Assembly: GCA_025201845.1 (NCBI GenBank)
Contig: MU603977.1
Coordinates: forward strand, 55,672-119,671
Direction: 5' to 3'
Length of the DNA stretch: 64,000 nt
From: Martensiomyces pterosporus
Lineage: Eukaryota; Kickxellomycota; Kickxellomycetes; Kickxellales; Kickxellaceae
Part shown: piece by piece, positions 49,673-58,807 of the stretch
Position numbering within the stretch: position 1 is the first letter of the stretch
Layout: the number at the start of each line of letters is the position of its first letter
Made by a program: the position numbers and the translations under genes
The notes under the pieces: model-generated
The model's database searches: none
Seen by the model: the letters and a program-made list of their open reading frames with translations, nothing else
What the model was told of the DNA's origin: nothing

Positions 49673-51274
49673 ATGATTCTGTCTCTGCTCCAAGAAGTCG
49701 ACTGGCTCGACATTCTTGGCCGCCTTAACGCTGTGGTCAGCAGGCTTGGATACACAAACATCCTTGCTACATCAGCTGGCGTGCTGGCTGCCTACAAGGC
49801 CATTTATGCACTGTATCTCTCGCCGCTGCGCAATGTCCCAGGCCCGTTTTTGGCCCGCCTGACGAACAAACGCGCTGAGTTCCTCGGGGCAGCTGGTGAG
49901 CAGGCACGCAAGGCTCGCGAGGAGTACGAGCTATATGGCGACATATACGTCTACCAGCCCAACGCTGTGTCTATCTCAAACCCCGCCGACATCCGCACTG
50001 TTCTGGGCTCTCATGTGTTTCCCAAGGCGGCTTTCTACAACGCAACCGATTCACTTGGCGAAAAGACGCTTCTGAGTGCCAGAGACCCCCAGCTGGCCAG
50101 CATGAAGCGGCGCCAGATTGGCCCCTACTTCAGCAGCAGCTATCTGGCGCGTGCGGAGCCAGCCATCATGAAGCACGGGATATACGCGCTGAAGGAGAAG
50201 TGGGACAGGCTGCTCAATGCGAGTGCCGACGGCAAGGCTGAAGTCAACTACCACAAAGACTTTTTGCTGGCAACCTTTGACATCATCGGCGCCCTTGCCT
50301 TTGGAAAGGGCTTCGGTGCGCTGAAGAACGATGACCACACGATTGTCAAGTGGATGTCTGCAACAGTTACCCTGTTTGGCGCCAACTCGCTCCTCCCGCT
50401 TGTGACCATCTTCCCCTTTTCGCTGCTGATGTGGCCGTGGCAGAGGCAGTACAACAAGCTTATCGTTCACGGCGGAAAGTGCATTGCTGAGCGCAGAGAG
50501 CTGCTGGCAAAGCTCGGAAAGAATGCTGCTGAAGGCGAGAAGCCCGCCGACCTGCTCCAAGGGTTCATCGATGCCGAGGACCCAGAATCCAAGATTAAAA
50601 TGACCCCCAACCAGGTCCATGCCGAGAGCCTGCTGATGCTTACTGTGGGGAGCGAGACCTCATCAAACACCCTACTGACAACGGTCCACCTGCTGATGCT
50701 GTACCCAATCCACTACAAGCGGGCAGTTGAGGAGGTGCGCTCCGTGTTTGACAGAGAACACACTATCACATACGCAGAGGCCAAAAGCAAGCTGCCGTTC
50801 GTCGAGGCATGCCTCTATGAGTCCATGCGTGTGGCCCCTGTCACTGGCGGGCAGTGGCCGCGTGTGGCGCCAGAGGGCGGCGTCACACTAAGCGGCCATT
50901 TCATTCCAGCTGGAACCGAAATCCATGTGAACATCTCTGGCGCCAACCTCAACAAGAACTACTGGAACGACCCGTATCTCTTTGACCCGACCCGCTTTGT
51001 CAACAACGAGGAGGCAAAGAGAAACATGCTGGCCTTTAGCGCTGGAATCAGAATCTGCCCCGGCAAGCACCTCGCCTGGATCGAAATGTTGACCATTTTG
51101 GCCAATGCTCTCAAGGACTACGACTTTGCCCTGCCCAAGGGCTACACACTTTGTGGACCCAACGTATTGGATGAGAATGGATATCCGAAGCTGATGGACT
51201 CGCTTCACTTCTTTGTCACCATTCCAAAGAACTCGGCACGAGACTGCCGCCTGGTCATCTCCAAGCGCACTTGA
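49673..51274 (+). CDS. Cytochrome P450, array copy 4
   Basis: 533 aa. MILSLLQEVDWLDILGRL opens the chain, followed by the anchor and SPLRNVPGPFLARLTNKRAE, identical over 20 residues to copy 2. The I-helix reads VGSETSSNTL; ESMR, DPTRF and FSAGIRICPGKHLA (Cys462) are intact. Predicted active class II P450. The high similarity to copy 2 and the different 5' flank suggest duplication of the coding unit with promoter divergence. Confidence 0.93.
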   Translation: MILSLLQEVDWLDILGRLNAVVSRLGYTNILATSAGVLAAYKAIYALYLSPLRNVPGPFLARLTNKRAEFLGAAGEQARKAREEYELYGDIYVYQPNAVSISNPADIRTVLGSHVFPKAAFYNATDSLGEKTLLSARDPQLASMKRRQIGPYFSSSYLARAEPAIMKHGIYALKEKWDRLLNASADGKAEVNYHKDFLLATFDIIGALAFGKGFGALKNDDHTIVKWMSATVTLFGANSLLPLVTIFPFSLLMWPWQRQYNKLIVHGGKCIAERRELLAKLGKNAAEGEKPADLLQGFIDAEDPESKIKMTPNQVHAESLLMLTVGSETSSNTLLTTVHLLMLYPIHYKRAVEEVRSVFDREHTITYAEAKSKLPFVEACLYESMRVAPVTGGQWPRVAPEGGVTLSGHFIPAGTEIHVNISGANLNKNYWNDPYLFDPTRFVNNEEAKRNMLAFSAGIRICPGKHLAWIEMLTILANALKDYDFALPKGYTLCGPNVLDENGYPKLMDSLHFFVTIPKNSARDCRLVISKRT

Positions 51275-51634
51275 GTATCTTGGTGCACCCTGCTTCTTTG
51301 GTTTTCAGCCTTTGTTGTCTTCATTCCTGTTCATTATTTTTTTCTCGCCCGTAACCAACGTTTAATGGAGGAGTGCCTACTCCAAGCTGTAGGGGTACTG
51401 ACATGTGGCCCGCTGTCGGAGTGCTCGAGTTCGGAAACAATGCCGTATGCAAGACCACCCCGTATCCAAGCAGCTGCGCTCTCCTTGCAAATCTTTCACA
51501 TGTCCACTGCCATATCCTGTGTTGAAGTGCATGACCTATGCATGGATGCTGGCCATTCCTTCTGTCGCTGCCTCTCTCGCTTCGCTAGCATCTATTCTGT
51601 CTCTTCTCAACGCCACTACTTTAACAGAGACACC
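51275..51634. other. Intergenic between P450-4 and P450-5
   Basis: 360 bp. The P450-5 frame is open upstream to an ATG at 51365, but that 90-codon extension is Cys/Ser-rich and not P450-like. Confidence 0.4.
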
Positions 51635-53254
51635 ATGGGTTTTGAAGTGCCCGACGTCGACTGGTCAAGATGGCCAGACTGGCTCAGCTCCATCTACGAC
51701 AGCATCGAAGAGCTCGGGTATGCAAACATATTTGGGGGCCTGGCAAGCGTGTATGTGAGTTATCGGGCTATATACGCTCTCTGTCTCTCGCCTTTGCGCC
51801 GTGTTCCTGGCCCACTCCTCGCTCGGCTCACCAGTAAGCGTGCTGAGCTGATAGGCGCAGCTGGCGGCCAGGTGCGCGCTGCACGAGCAGACTACGAAAA
51901 GTACGGCGACATATACGTCTACAAGCCAGGTGCAGTAGCAATATGCAACCCAGAGGACCTCCGCCTTGTCCTTGGGTCGCACGAGTTCAGAAAGACGGAT
52001 TTCTACAAGTCAATCGACTTCCTAGGCGTCCAGACAATCGTCAGCGCCAGGGACCCGAAGCTGGCCAGCATGAAGCGGCGCCAAGTAGGACCTTACTTCA
52101 ATTCCAGCTACCTGGCACGCATGGAGGAAACCATCATGAAGCAGGGGATCCACTCAATCAAGGAGAAATGGGACAAGCTGATAAGCGAGAGCAATGACGG
52201 CAAGGCAGAGGTCGAGGCAAGCCGGGATTTGCTGTTTGCCACGTTTGACACCATCGGAGCGCTTTCTTTTGGCAGAGAGTTTGGCGCGCTGAAGAACAAC
52301 GACAACACAGCTCCGCGGTGGATTGCGTCGACCGTAAAGTACTTTGCTGGCTACTCGATGTCCCCACTACTCCGCATGCCCCCATTTTCGCTTTTGCTGA
52401 AGCCCTGGGAGAGGCAGTACAAAGAATTGACCGCCTACAGTGCCCAGTGCGTTGCCGAGCGCAGAGAGCTGCTGGCCAGGCTCGACAAGGATACACCTGA
52501 AAGCAAGAGGCCTGCTGACCTGCTTCAGGGATTCATCGATGCCGAGGACCCGGAGTCCAAGATTCGCATGACCCCTGTTGAGGTCCACGCTGAAAGCATG
52601 CTGATGATGGTGCTGGGAAGCAAGACCTCTTCGTTTACAATCCTGTGGACAATACACTTGCTGACCCTTTACCCCGAGCATTACAGACGGGCAGTTGAGG
52701 AGGTGCGCTCGGCATTTGGCAAGGACCATGTAATAACCTATTCCGAAGGCAGAAGGACGCTGCCATTTGTTGAGGCCTGCATATATGAGTCGATGCGCGT
52801 GGCACCCGTTGCTGGGGGGATGTGGCCTCGCCTGGCACCAAAGGGCGGTGTGACTCTTAGCGGCTACTTCATACCGGCAGGCACCGAGATCAATGTAAAC
52901 ATTGCAGCGGCCAACCTGAACAAGGGCTACTGGACCGAGCCCTACCTGTTCAACCCGCTCAGATTCATTGACAACGAGGAGGCCAAGCGCAACGTCTTTA
53001 CATTCAGCGGTGGCGTGCGCATTTGTCCTGGAAGACACTTGGCATGGATCGAAATGGTGACCATTCTTGCCAACATCCTCAAGGACTACGATCTGAGGCT
53101 CCCTGAAGACCTTGTGCATCTTGGGCCCGGTGTCTTGGACGAGCGCGGGCACCCAAGGCTGATGGAGTCCAAGCACTACTTTTCTTCCAACCCAACAAAC
53201 CCGGAGAGGGACTGTAGGTTGGTCATCTCCAAGAGCACTTGGCAGACTGGCTAG
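51635..53254 (+). CDS. Cytochrome P450, array copy 5, I-helix Glu replaced by Lys
   Basis: 539 aa from the ATG at 51635, chosen because MGFEVPDVDWSRWPDWL aligns with the DVDW starts of copies 2 and 4. The anchor and SPLRRVPGPLLARLTSKRAE follow. ESMR, NPLRF and the haem loop FSGGVRICPGRHLA with Cys464 are intact. The I-helix reads LGSKTSSFTI where copies 1-4 have GSET, so the acid of the acid/alcohol pair is Lys and the preceding Ala/Val is Leu. In most P450s this acid helps proton delivery to haem-bound dioxygen; loss is known in some atypical P450s. The frame is otherwise intact, so it may be an active enzyme with altered chemistry or a haem protein with another role. Confidence 0.9.
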   Translation: MGFEVPDVDWSRWPDWLSSIYDSIEELGYANIFGGLASVYVSYRAIYALCLSPLRRVPGPLLARLTSKRAELIGAAGGQVRAARADYEKYGDIYVYKPGAVAICNPEDLRLVLGSHEFRKTDFYKSIDFLGVQTIVSARDPKLASMKRRQVGPYFNSSYLARMEETIMKQGIHSIKEKWDKLISESNDGKAEVEASRDLLFATFDTIGALSFGREFGALKNNDNTAPRWIASTVKYFAGYSMSPLLRMPPFSLLLKPWERQYKELTAYSAQCVAERRELLARLDKDTPESKRPADLLQGFIDAEDPESKIRMTPVEVHAESMLMMVLGSKTSSFTILWTIHLLTLYPEHYRRAVEEVRSAFGKDHVITYSEGRRTLPFVEACIYESMRVAPVAGGMWPRLAPKGGVTLSGYFIPAGTEINVNIAAANLNKGYWTEPYLFNPLRFIDNEEAKRNVFTFSGGVRICPGRHLAWIEMVTILANILKDYDLRLPEDLVHLGPGVLDERGHPRLMESKHYFSSNPTNPERDCRLVISKSTWQTG

Positions 53255-53639
53255 TGTGCGCGCTTTTGGATGCCACCCCTCGCCTTTTTCAACACCGCCT
53301 TGCTGTCTGCTCCATCATTGCGATGGACAAGCGAGGCGCGTGGCAATGTCACGAGTGCTGTTTCTCTGTCCATTGTTCTCCCTTTTATGGCGTGTGAGCG
53401 AGTGCCTGAATAGTAGCCGCCTTTGCTGATTTCTTTTGTCCTTCACGCACCGTCAAAAGAGAGATGGCTTGTTCCTTTCTTCCTGCATCCACTGCCCTTC
53501 CAACGTAGGACATCAATATATAACTCTCGGTTCTCTCCCTCCTCTATCTCTCGTCAAGCGCAGCGTCCTAGTTGTATCATATAAACGAACACTTCTGTTT
53601 GCTGCGTCCAAGCACAGCCTGCTGCCCCTGCTTGGCAAG
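53255..53639. other. Intergenic between P450-5 and P450-6
   Basis: 385 bp. TATATAA at 53516-53522 is the likely TATA box of P450-6. Confidence 0.45.
53516..53522 (+). promoter_or_regulatory. TATA box for P450-6
   Basis: TATATAA 124 bp before the ATG at 53640. Confidence 0.55.
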
Positions 53640-55307
53640 ATGATACCAATGTTTCGCATGCTAGATGCTGCCTCATGGATTCCTCCCTTCAGCGGCCTTG
53701 ATACTTCCACTATAGTCATCACGCTTATCGGCCTACTAGCCACCTACAAAGTTGTACATGCCCTGTTCATCTCACCACTGCGCAATGTCCCTGGCCCATT
53801 CCTTGCACATCTAACAGGTGCACGCGCATATCTGCTTAGTATCGCAGGCAGGCAGGGCCACATGGCGCGCCAGGAACACGAGCAGTACGGCGACATCTAC
53901 ATGTACAAGCCCAATGCCGTTTCGATTTCATGTCCTGCCGATGTTCGCCTTGTTCTAGGCTCGCACTCGTTTCCAAAGACCGACCATTTCAAGGGGATAA
54001 ATGTCCTTGGTGTCGTCACAACGGCCAGCGCCATCGATCCACACGTGTCAAAGATGAAGCGACGCCAGATCGCCCCGTACTTTAACAACGTGTATCTGGC
54101 TCAGATGGAGCCAGCCATCCTCAGATGCGGCATCTTGGCAATCAAGGAAAAGTGGGACAGGATGATTGGCGACAGCAGCGATGGCAGAGCCGAAATCAAC
54201 TACCAAAGGGACTTTCTTCATGCGACATTCGATACCATCGGCACACTGACGTTCGGCAAGAGCTTTGATGCGCTGAAAAACGACGACTCGACTGTTGCAG
54301 GCTGGATGACCGGCAGCATCGCATACAAGGCCGCACGGACCCTTTTCCCGCCGCTGGCTATTTTCCCGTTCTCCTTGCTCATATGGCACATCGAACGCAG
54401 GCACAACATGTTCGTTGACTACAGCGCACAGTGCATCGCCGAGCGCAGACAGCTTCTGGCGGATATAGAGAGCGGGAAGCTGGAAAAGGCTGCCAAGCCC
54501 TCGGATCTGCTGCAAGGATTCATCGATGCTGAGGACCCGCAGTCCAGGACCCGCATGACGCCAGTCGAGGTGCATTCCGAGAGCATGCAGATGCTTATCC
54601 TTGGAAGCAAACCCCCGCAGTCCAGGACCCGCATGACGCCAGTCGAGGTGCATTCCGAGAGCATGCAGATGCTTATCCTTGGAAGCAAATCGTCCTCAAA
54701 CACGCTTCTGTTTACCGTTCACTTGCTGATGCTGCATCCACAGCACTACAAAAGGGCTGCTGACGAGGTGCGCTTAAAGTTTGGCAAGGACCACGTCATT
54801 TCTTACAGCGAGGCAAAACCCCAGCTGCCCTTTGTCGACGCTTGCATCTACGAGTCCATGCGCGTGTTCCCAACCACGGGTGGCCAATTCCCACGGGCAG
54901 TATGCAAGGGCGGGGTTACGCTCAGCGGACACTTCCTGCCCGAGGGCACAGAGGTCAACATAAACATCAGTGGCACCAACATGAACAAGAGCTACTGGAA
55001 AGAGCCGCATCTCTTCAACCCCTGCAGATTCTTGGATAATGACGAGGCTAAGCGCGAGGTCTATACGTTCGGCATTGGCGTGAGGGTTTGCCCCGGCAGG
55101 AACCTTGCGATGCTCCAGATACTGACTATTCTGGCCAACCTACTCAAGGATTACGATTTCCAGCTGCCCGAGGACTACACACTTCGTGGACCCAGCATTC
55201 TAGATGGCAGAGGATACCCAAAGCTGATGGACACAAAATATAGGTTTGCGTCAAACCCAGCCAACCCCAAGCGCGACTGCCGCCTTGTCGTTTCCAAGCG
55301 CAAGTAA
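53640..55307 (+). CDS. Cytochrome P450, array copy 6, altered I-helix and internal 26-residue duplication
   Basis: 555 aa from the ATG at 53640, about 20 longer than its neighbours. Anchor and SPLRNVPGPFLAHLTG at the N-terminus; ESMR, NPCRF and FGIGVRVCPGRNLA (Cys484) are intact. A 26-codon segment covering the end of the H-I loop and the start of the I-helix (QSRTRMTPVEVHSESMQM onwards) is present twice in a row. The second copy continues into LGSKSSSNTL, so the conserved Glu is Lys and the Thr is Ser; the first copy ends GSKPP. An insert of this size before the I-helix would push a second helix start into the fold. The frame is open throughout. Could be a decaying paralogue, or the repeat could be an assembly error. 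Confidence 0.88.
   Translation: MIPMFRMLDAASWIPPFSGLDTSTIVITLIGLLATYKVVHALFISPLRNVPGPFLAHLTGARAYLLSIAGRQGHMARQEHEQYGDIYMYKPNAVSISCPADVRLVLGSHSFPKTDHFKGINVLGVVTTASAIDPHVSKMKRRQIAPYFNNVYLAQMEPAILRCGILAIKEKWDRMIGDSSDGRAEINYQRDFLHATFDTIGTLTFGKSFDALKNDDSTVAGWMTGSIAYKAARTLFPPLAIFPFSLLIWHIERRHNMFVDYSAQCIAERRQLLADIESGKLEKAAKPSDLLQGFIDAEDPQSRTRMTPVEVHSESMQMLILGSKPPQSRTRMTPVEVHSESMQMLILGSKSSSNTLLFTVHLLMLHPQHYKRAADEVRLKFGKDHVISYSEAKPQLPFVDACIYESMRVFPTTGGQFPRAVCKGGVTLSGHFLPEGTEVNINISGTNMNKSYWKEPHLFNPCRFLDNDEAKREVYTFGIGVRVCPGRNLAMLQILTILANLLKDYDFQLPEDYTLRGPSILDGRGYPKLMDTKYRFASNPANPKRDCRLVVSKRK
54536..54689 (+). repeat. In-frame tandem duplication, 78 bp period, in P450-6
   Basis: 54536-54611 and 54614-54689 are identical over 76 bp. 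The period of 78 bp equals 26 codons, so the reading frame is kept. Confidence 0.92.
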
Positions 55308-55839
55308 CTGCCGCTCCCTGTCTCCAGTTAGGTGTACACTCTTTTCCTTACTCTATTGATCAGTCAATTGCGAATGGAATGCTGAACTGACATGCAGATA
55401 CCACTGGGCTGAGACATGGCATATGCTGTTACGCGCTTTCCTGCAACATCTGGCTGGCAATAAATGTTGGCGGAGAGCGTGGTTGTTGCGAATGTCTTGT
55501 GGAGAGAGTACACTCTCTAGATCTCTATGCAAAAAGAGCTGTCGACGACACTAAGAGAGCAAGATGCGGCACCCAGCAAGTATGGAGCGGGCTGGAAGGC
55601 GCCCACATTGGCACGAGCTCACTATGCGCTGCTTCCCTTTCACGTAGGATTGCCAGTGCGACTAGGGGTGGTTCTGGCTCCATGCCCTCCCTAGTGGGAG
55701 GGCAAGCAAACCACGGCATCAGCACTCTCCAGAGGACCGCCTGTTTGCTGGGCTGAGGAGTGAGGCCAGCTTTTCTGCATGTGGCGGTGCTCTCCGCTAT
55801 TCTGGGCAGCTGTCTGCACCCGCTGACGTGGCAGTGGGT
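55308..55839. other. Intergenic, 530 bp, convergent 3' flanks
   Basis: Lies between the end of P450-6 (+) and the end of the SNF2 gene (-). AATAAA at about 55460. No gene. Confidence 0.45.
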
Positions 55840-58464
55840 TCATAGAGACACCGAAGTTTGACATGGCAGCACATCACTGCTTTCAGGCATCTGGTTGATC
55901 TGCTCGATTCGCGACATCGGAGCAGCAGCAGCACCTTCGTTCCCTGTCCTGTTTTCATACGCCTCATGGCTGCGATCGGTCAGGGCTGCCAGCTCCTCGT
56001 TTGTCAGAATGGCTTCCTCTGGGATAGGGTCGTCAGGCCCAAGGTTCTCCAAAATGCGCTTGAGCTCCAGCTGGTCCTTCTCCACCAGCGCAGTGTTGTC
56101 GTCCATCAGAATGCTGGTGATGTCCTGAACCGACAGCCTGTCCTTCCCATCAGTGCTGGAGGAGGAGGAGGAGGAGGAGGAGCTAATAGCAGAACGGCTG
56201 CGGATCCCCTTGAACCTGCGCTCGTGGATAACCAGCTTCTCCAGCTTCCGCTTCGCATTGGCTCTCTTCAGTATGGTTCCCTCGCAGCTCCCCGCAATAA
56301 CTAGGCGGTAGATGATGACGGGGTTCTGCTGCCCAATCCGATGCACGCGGTCTTGGGCCTGCAAGTCCTGCTGCGGGTTCCAATCCGAGTCAAATATGAC
56401 CACTGTGTCTGCTGCAGTCAGATTGATGCCCAGTCCACCCGCACGCGTAGTCAGCAGGAACAAGGGGATCGATGGGTCGGTGTTGAACTCTGCAATAGCC
56501 GGCGACCTGTCCTCGGGCTTGGTCTCTCCATCGATGCGGCGGAAGTCCCACTTCCTGAGCTCTGCATAGAACTCGAGGATGTCAAGCACGGTCTTGAACT
56601 GCGAGAATATCAGCACCCGGTGGCCCTTGCGGAGTAGCTCGGGCAGGAGCCTGTCAAGCACGAGGAGCTTTCCCGATGCGCGCACCAATTGCTCGTCGAT
56701 CCTGAACTCCGACAGGGGGTCCGACGGGTTGTGCACGGGGAAGTCAAAGTGATAGGGGTGCTGGCACACCTTGCGGTACTGCATCAGTCGGTTCCTCAGA
56801 CTCATTTGCTTGACCAGCTCCGTGCCCTTTAGCTGAGCCAGCACGCTGTCACTGCGAGTCAGCAAGGATTTGAGCTCCTTGTCCTCATCCTCCCCCAGCC
56901 TGTCCTCGCCAATAGCCTCATCGTAAATGTCGTCCTCTTCCTTTTCAGCATAGCTCTTGCCGCCCTTGCTGGGTGTGCGCAGACGGCCAGAGACTTGGCT
57001 GGCGCTGCCTGGCTTTGAGCCCAAGAACTTGGTGGCCTCGGCCAAAAGCTCATCGTGCTGGTCCTTGGCGCCCTTTCTCTTCGCAGAGGGAGGCGTACCA
57101 GGGCGCGAGACCACCGAGGCGCCATCAAGCGAATCCCCGACATCCTGTGCGCTGCCGCCGCTGCCGTTGCTGGCAGGCGTGCCAGGGACCAGCGTGTTTT
57201 CGCCGCCGCTATCTCTGCCAGACTCTGTGCGTGTGCCCAGATCAGCACCTCTGATGGCCTGGTAGTATTCGTACTGAAGCGGGGTCATCGGGCATGAGAT
57301 CAGGTACTCGCGCTTGGGCGGCATGGTCTGCTCGACATCGACCTTGAGGCGGCGCAAGAGGAACGGCTGCAGAATCTGGTGGAGCTTTGACACCACATTG
57401 TTCTTGGTCTCCTCGGTAATGATACGGTCCCGCCCCTCGCGCTCATTGATGTCGTCGAAATTGAACCAGTTTCTGAATTTGTCTGGGTCATTAAAGAGAT
57501 CGGGCATGATGAAGTTGACAAGGGACCACAGCTCATCCAGCGTGTTCTGCAGCGGCGTGCCGGTAAGAAGCAGTCGGTTGAGGCTCTTGTACATGTTCAG
57601 ATCCTTGACAAGCTTGCAGTGGATATTCTTGATGCGGTGCGCCTCATCCACAACGATGTACTTCCAGTCGACCCGCTGCAAGGCCAGGCGGTCCTTCATC
57701 ACGATCCCGTACGAAGTCACCACTGCAGGGAACTCGCTCCCCTGCTTCCAAAAGTTTGCCTTTCGTATCATCTTGCGCTTTTCAGGGGGTCCGTAGTAGT
57801 TGACCACGGGCAGGTCCGGAGCAAACCGCTTGAACTCGGTCACCCAGTTATCAAGCGTCGACACGGGGCAGACTACCAGGATGGGGCCCCACACATCCTT
57901 CTCCATCAGGTGGCTTAGAAACGCAATGGTCTGCAGTGTCTTTCCGAGCCCCATTTCGTCCGCCAGGATGCCATTCGCCCCGTTCTCGTACAGCGAGGCC
58001 AGCCACTCAAAGCCCTCCAGCTGGAACTCCTTCATCACGCCCCCGGTGATCAGCTTTGGCTGGCGCGGCGAGACCCGTTCGCCATTGATATACCGCTCGT
58101 CCTCTTTCTCGTGTTTCACGTCAGACTTGCTGCGCTTCGAGCTGGGCTCAGCGTCCTCGGCGTGGCTCGCACGGCCTCTGCCCCTCTTGCGTGAGCCCTT
58201 CTTGGTGGGTGCAGGAGAGGCCGCTACCAATGGGTCTTTATTCCCGCCCCTTGCACCTGCTGAGCTCCGCTTCTCTTCGCGCTTGGTGTCAATGTTGTTT
58301 GCCAGAAACTGGGAGTAGGCGGTTGATTGCAGGATGAGATTTTCAAGCTCCTTTTTCTCCTTGAGTATCTGCTGCCGCATTCTTTCTGCCTGAGGATCGT
58401 ACTCAGCCTCAGCCTTTGAGCGCAAGTCGCGCAGGCTCTCCCTCTCTGCCTTGTCAGTCGCCAT
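55840..58464 (-). CDS. SNF2-family chromatin remodeller, LSH/HELLS/Irc5 type
   Basis: 874 aa from the ATG at 58464; the GTG two codons upstream is not used. An N-terminal coiled-coil-like stretch (about 6-45, ERMRQQILKEKKELENLI) and a basic linker precede the ATPase. Motif I is DEMGLGKT (169-176), motif II DEAH (273-276), motif III LLLTGTPLQN, followed by the lobe-2 motifs VLIFSQFKTVLDILEFY, TTRAGGLGINL and QAQDRVHRIGQ. An acidic, Ser/Gly-rich insert of about 130 residues separates the lobes, as in HELLS/DDM1 relatives. A run of nine serines (GGA/TCC repeat at about 56159-56185) lies after lobe 2. LSH proteins use ATP to remodel nucleosomes, supporting DNA methylation in plants and animals and cohesin loading in yeast (Irc5). 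Nuclear. Divergent from the gene at 58808. Confidence 0.9.
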   Translation of the reverse strand: MATDKAERESLRDLRSKAEAEYDPQAERMRQQILKEKKELENLILQSTAYSQFLANNIDTKREEKRSSAGARGGNKDPLVAASPAPTKKGSRKRGRGRASHAEDAEPSSKRSKSDVKHEKEDERYINGERVSPRQPKLITGGVMKEFQLEGFEWLASLYENGANGILADEMGLGKTLQTIAFLSHLMEKDVWGPILVVCPVSTLDNWVTEFKRFAPDLPVVNYYGPPEKRKMIRKANFWKQGSEFPAVVTSYGIVMKDRLALQRVDWKYIVVDEAHRIKNIHCKLVKDLNMYKSLNRLLLTGTPLQNTLDELWSLVNFIMPDLFNDPDKFRNWFNFDDINEREGRDRIITEETKNNVVSKLHQILQPFLLRRLKVDVEQTMPPKREYLISCPMTPLQYEYYQAIRGADLGTRTESGRDSGGENTLVPGTPASNGSGGSAQDVGDSLDGASVVSRPGTPPSAKRKGAKDQHDELLAEATKFLGSKPGSASQVSGRLRTPSKGGKSYAEKEEDDIYDEAIGEDRLGEDEDKELKSLLTRSDSVLAQLKGTELVKQMSLRNRLMQYRKVCQHPYHFDFPVHNPSDPLSEFRIDEQLVRASGKLLVLDRLLPELLRKGHRVLIFSQFKTVLDILEFYAELRKWDFRRIDGETKPEDRSPAIAEFNTDPSIPLFLLTTRAGGLGINLTAADTVVIFDSDWNPQQDLQAQDRVHRIGQQNPVIIYRLVIAGSCEGTILKRANAKRKLEKLVIHERRFKGIRSRSAISSSSSSSSSSTDGKDRLSVQDITSILMDDNTALVEKDQLELKRILENLGPDDPIPEEAILTNEELAALTDRSHEAYENRTGNEGAAAAPMSRIEQINQMPESSDVLPCQTSVSL

Positions 58465-58807
58465 TTGCACAGAGAAACGGAAAGAAAAAAAAACGCCTGT
58501 TGGGAAAGAAGGTGTGTTGGCAAGAGGGGAGCGGAGAAAGAAAAGCTAGCGACTTTTTTTTTCAAGGTCCTCCCACGCTGCGGCTGGTCTTTTGGCAACA
58601 GGATGCAGCAGCAGCAGCAGCAGCAGCAACAAGCAAGTGCAGTGTTTACTTTTTGCTGGAGTATTGTTCTGGCGTGCTTCATCAGATCACGTGCATACTC
58701 CATACACGCTATGAAATGGCCATTGCCGCGCAGGCAAATATAGGCCCAGAGAGGCATATTAACGCGCAGGACCAAACGCGATCATTGTTCAGCACACAGA
58801 AGGCAGA
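58465..58807. promoter_or_regulatory. Divergent promoter, SNF2 gene / 196-aa protein
   Basis: 343 bp shared by two divergent genes. It contains a poly-T run (58554-58562) and a GCA microsatellite (58605-58628). No clear TATA box. Confidence 0.5.
58605..58628 (+). repeat. GCA trinucleotide microsatellite
   Basis: About eight GCA units inside the divergent promoter. Confidence 0.8.
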
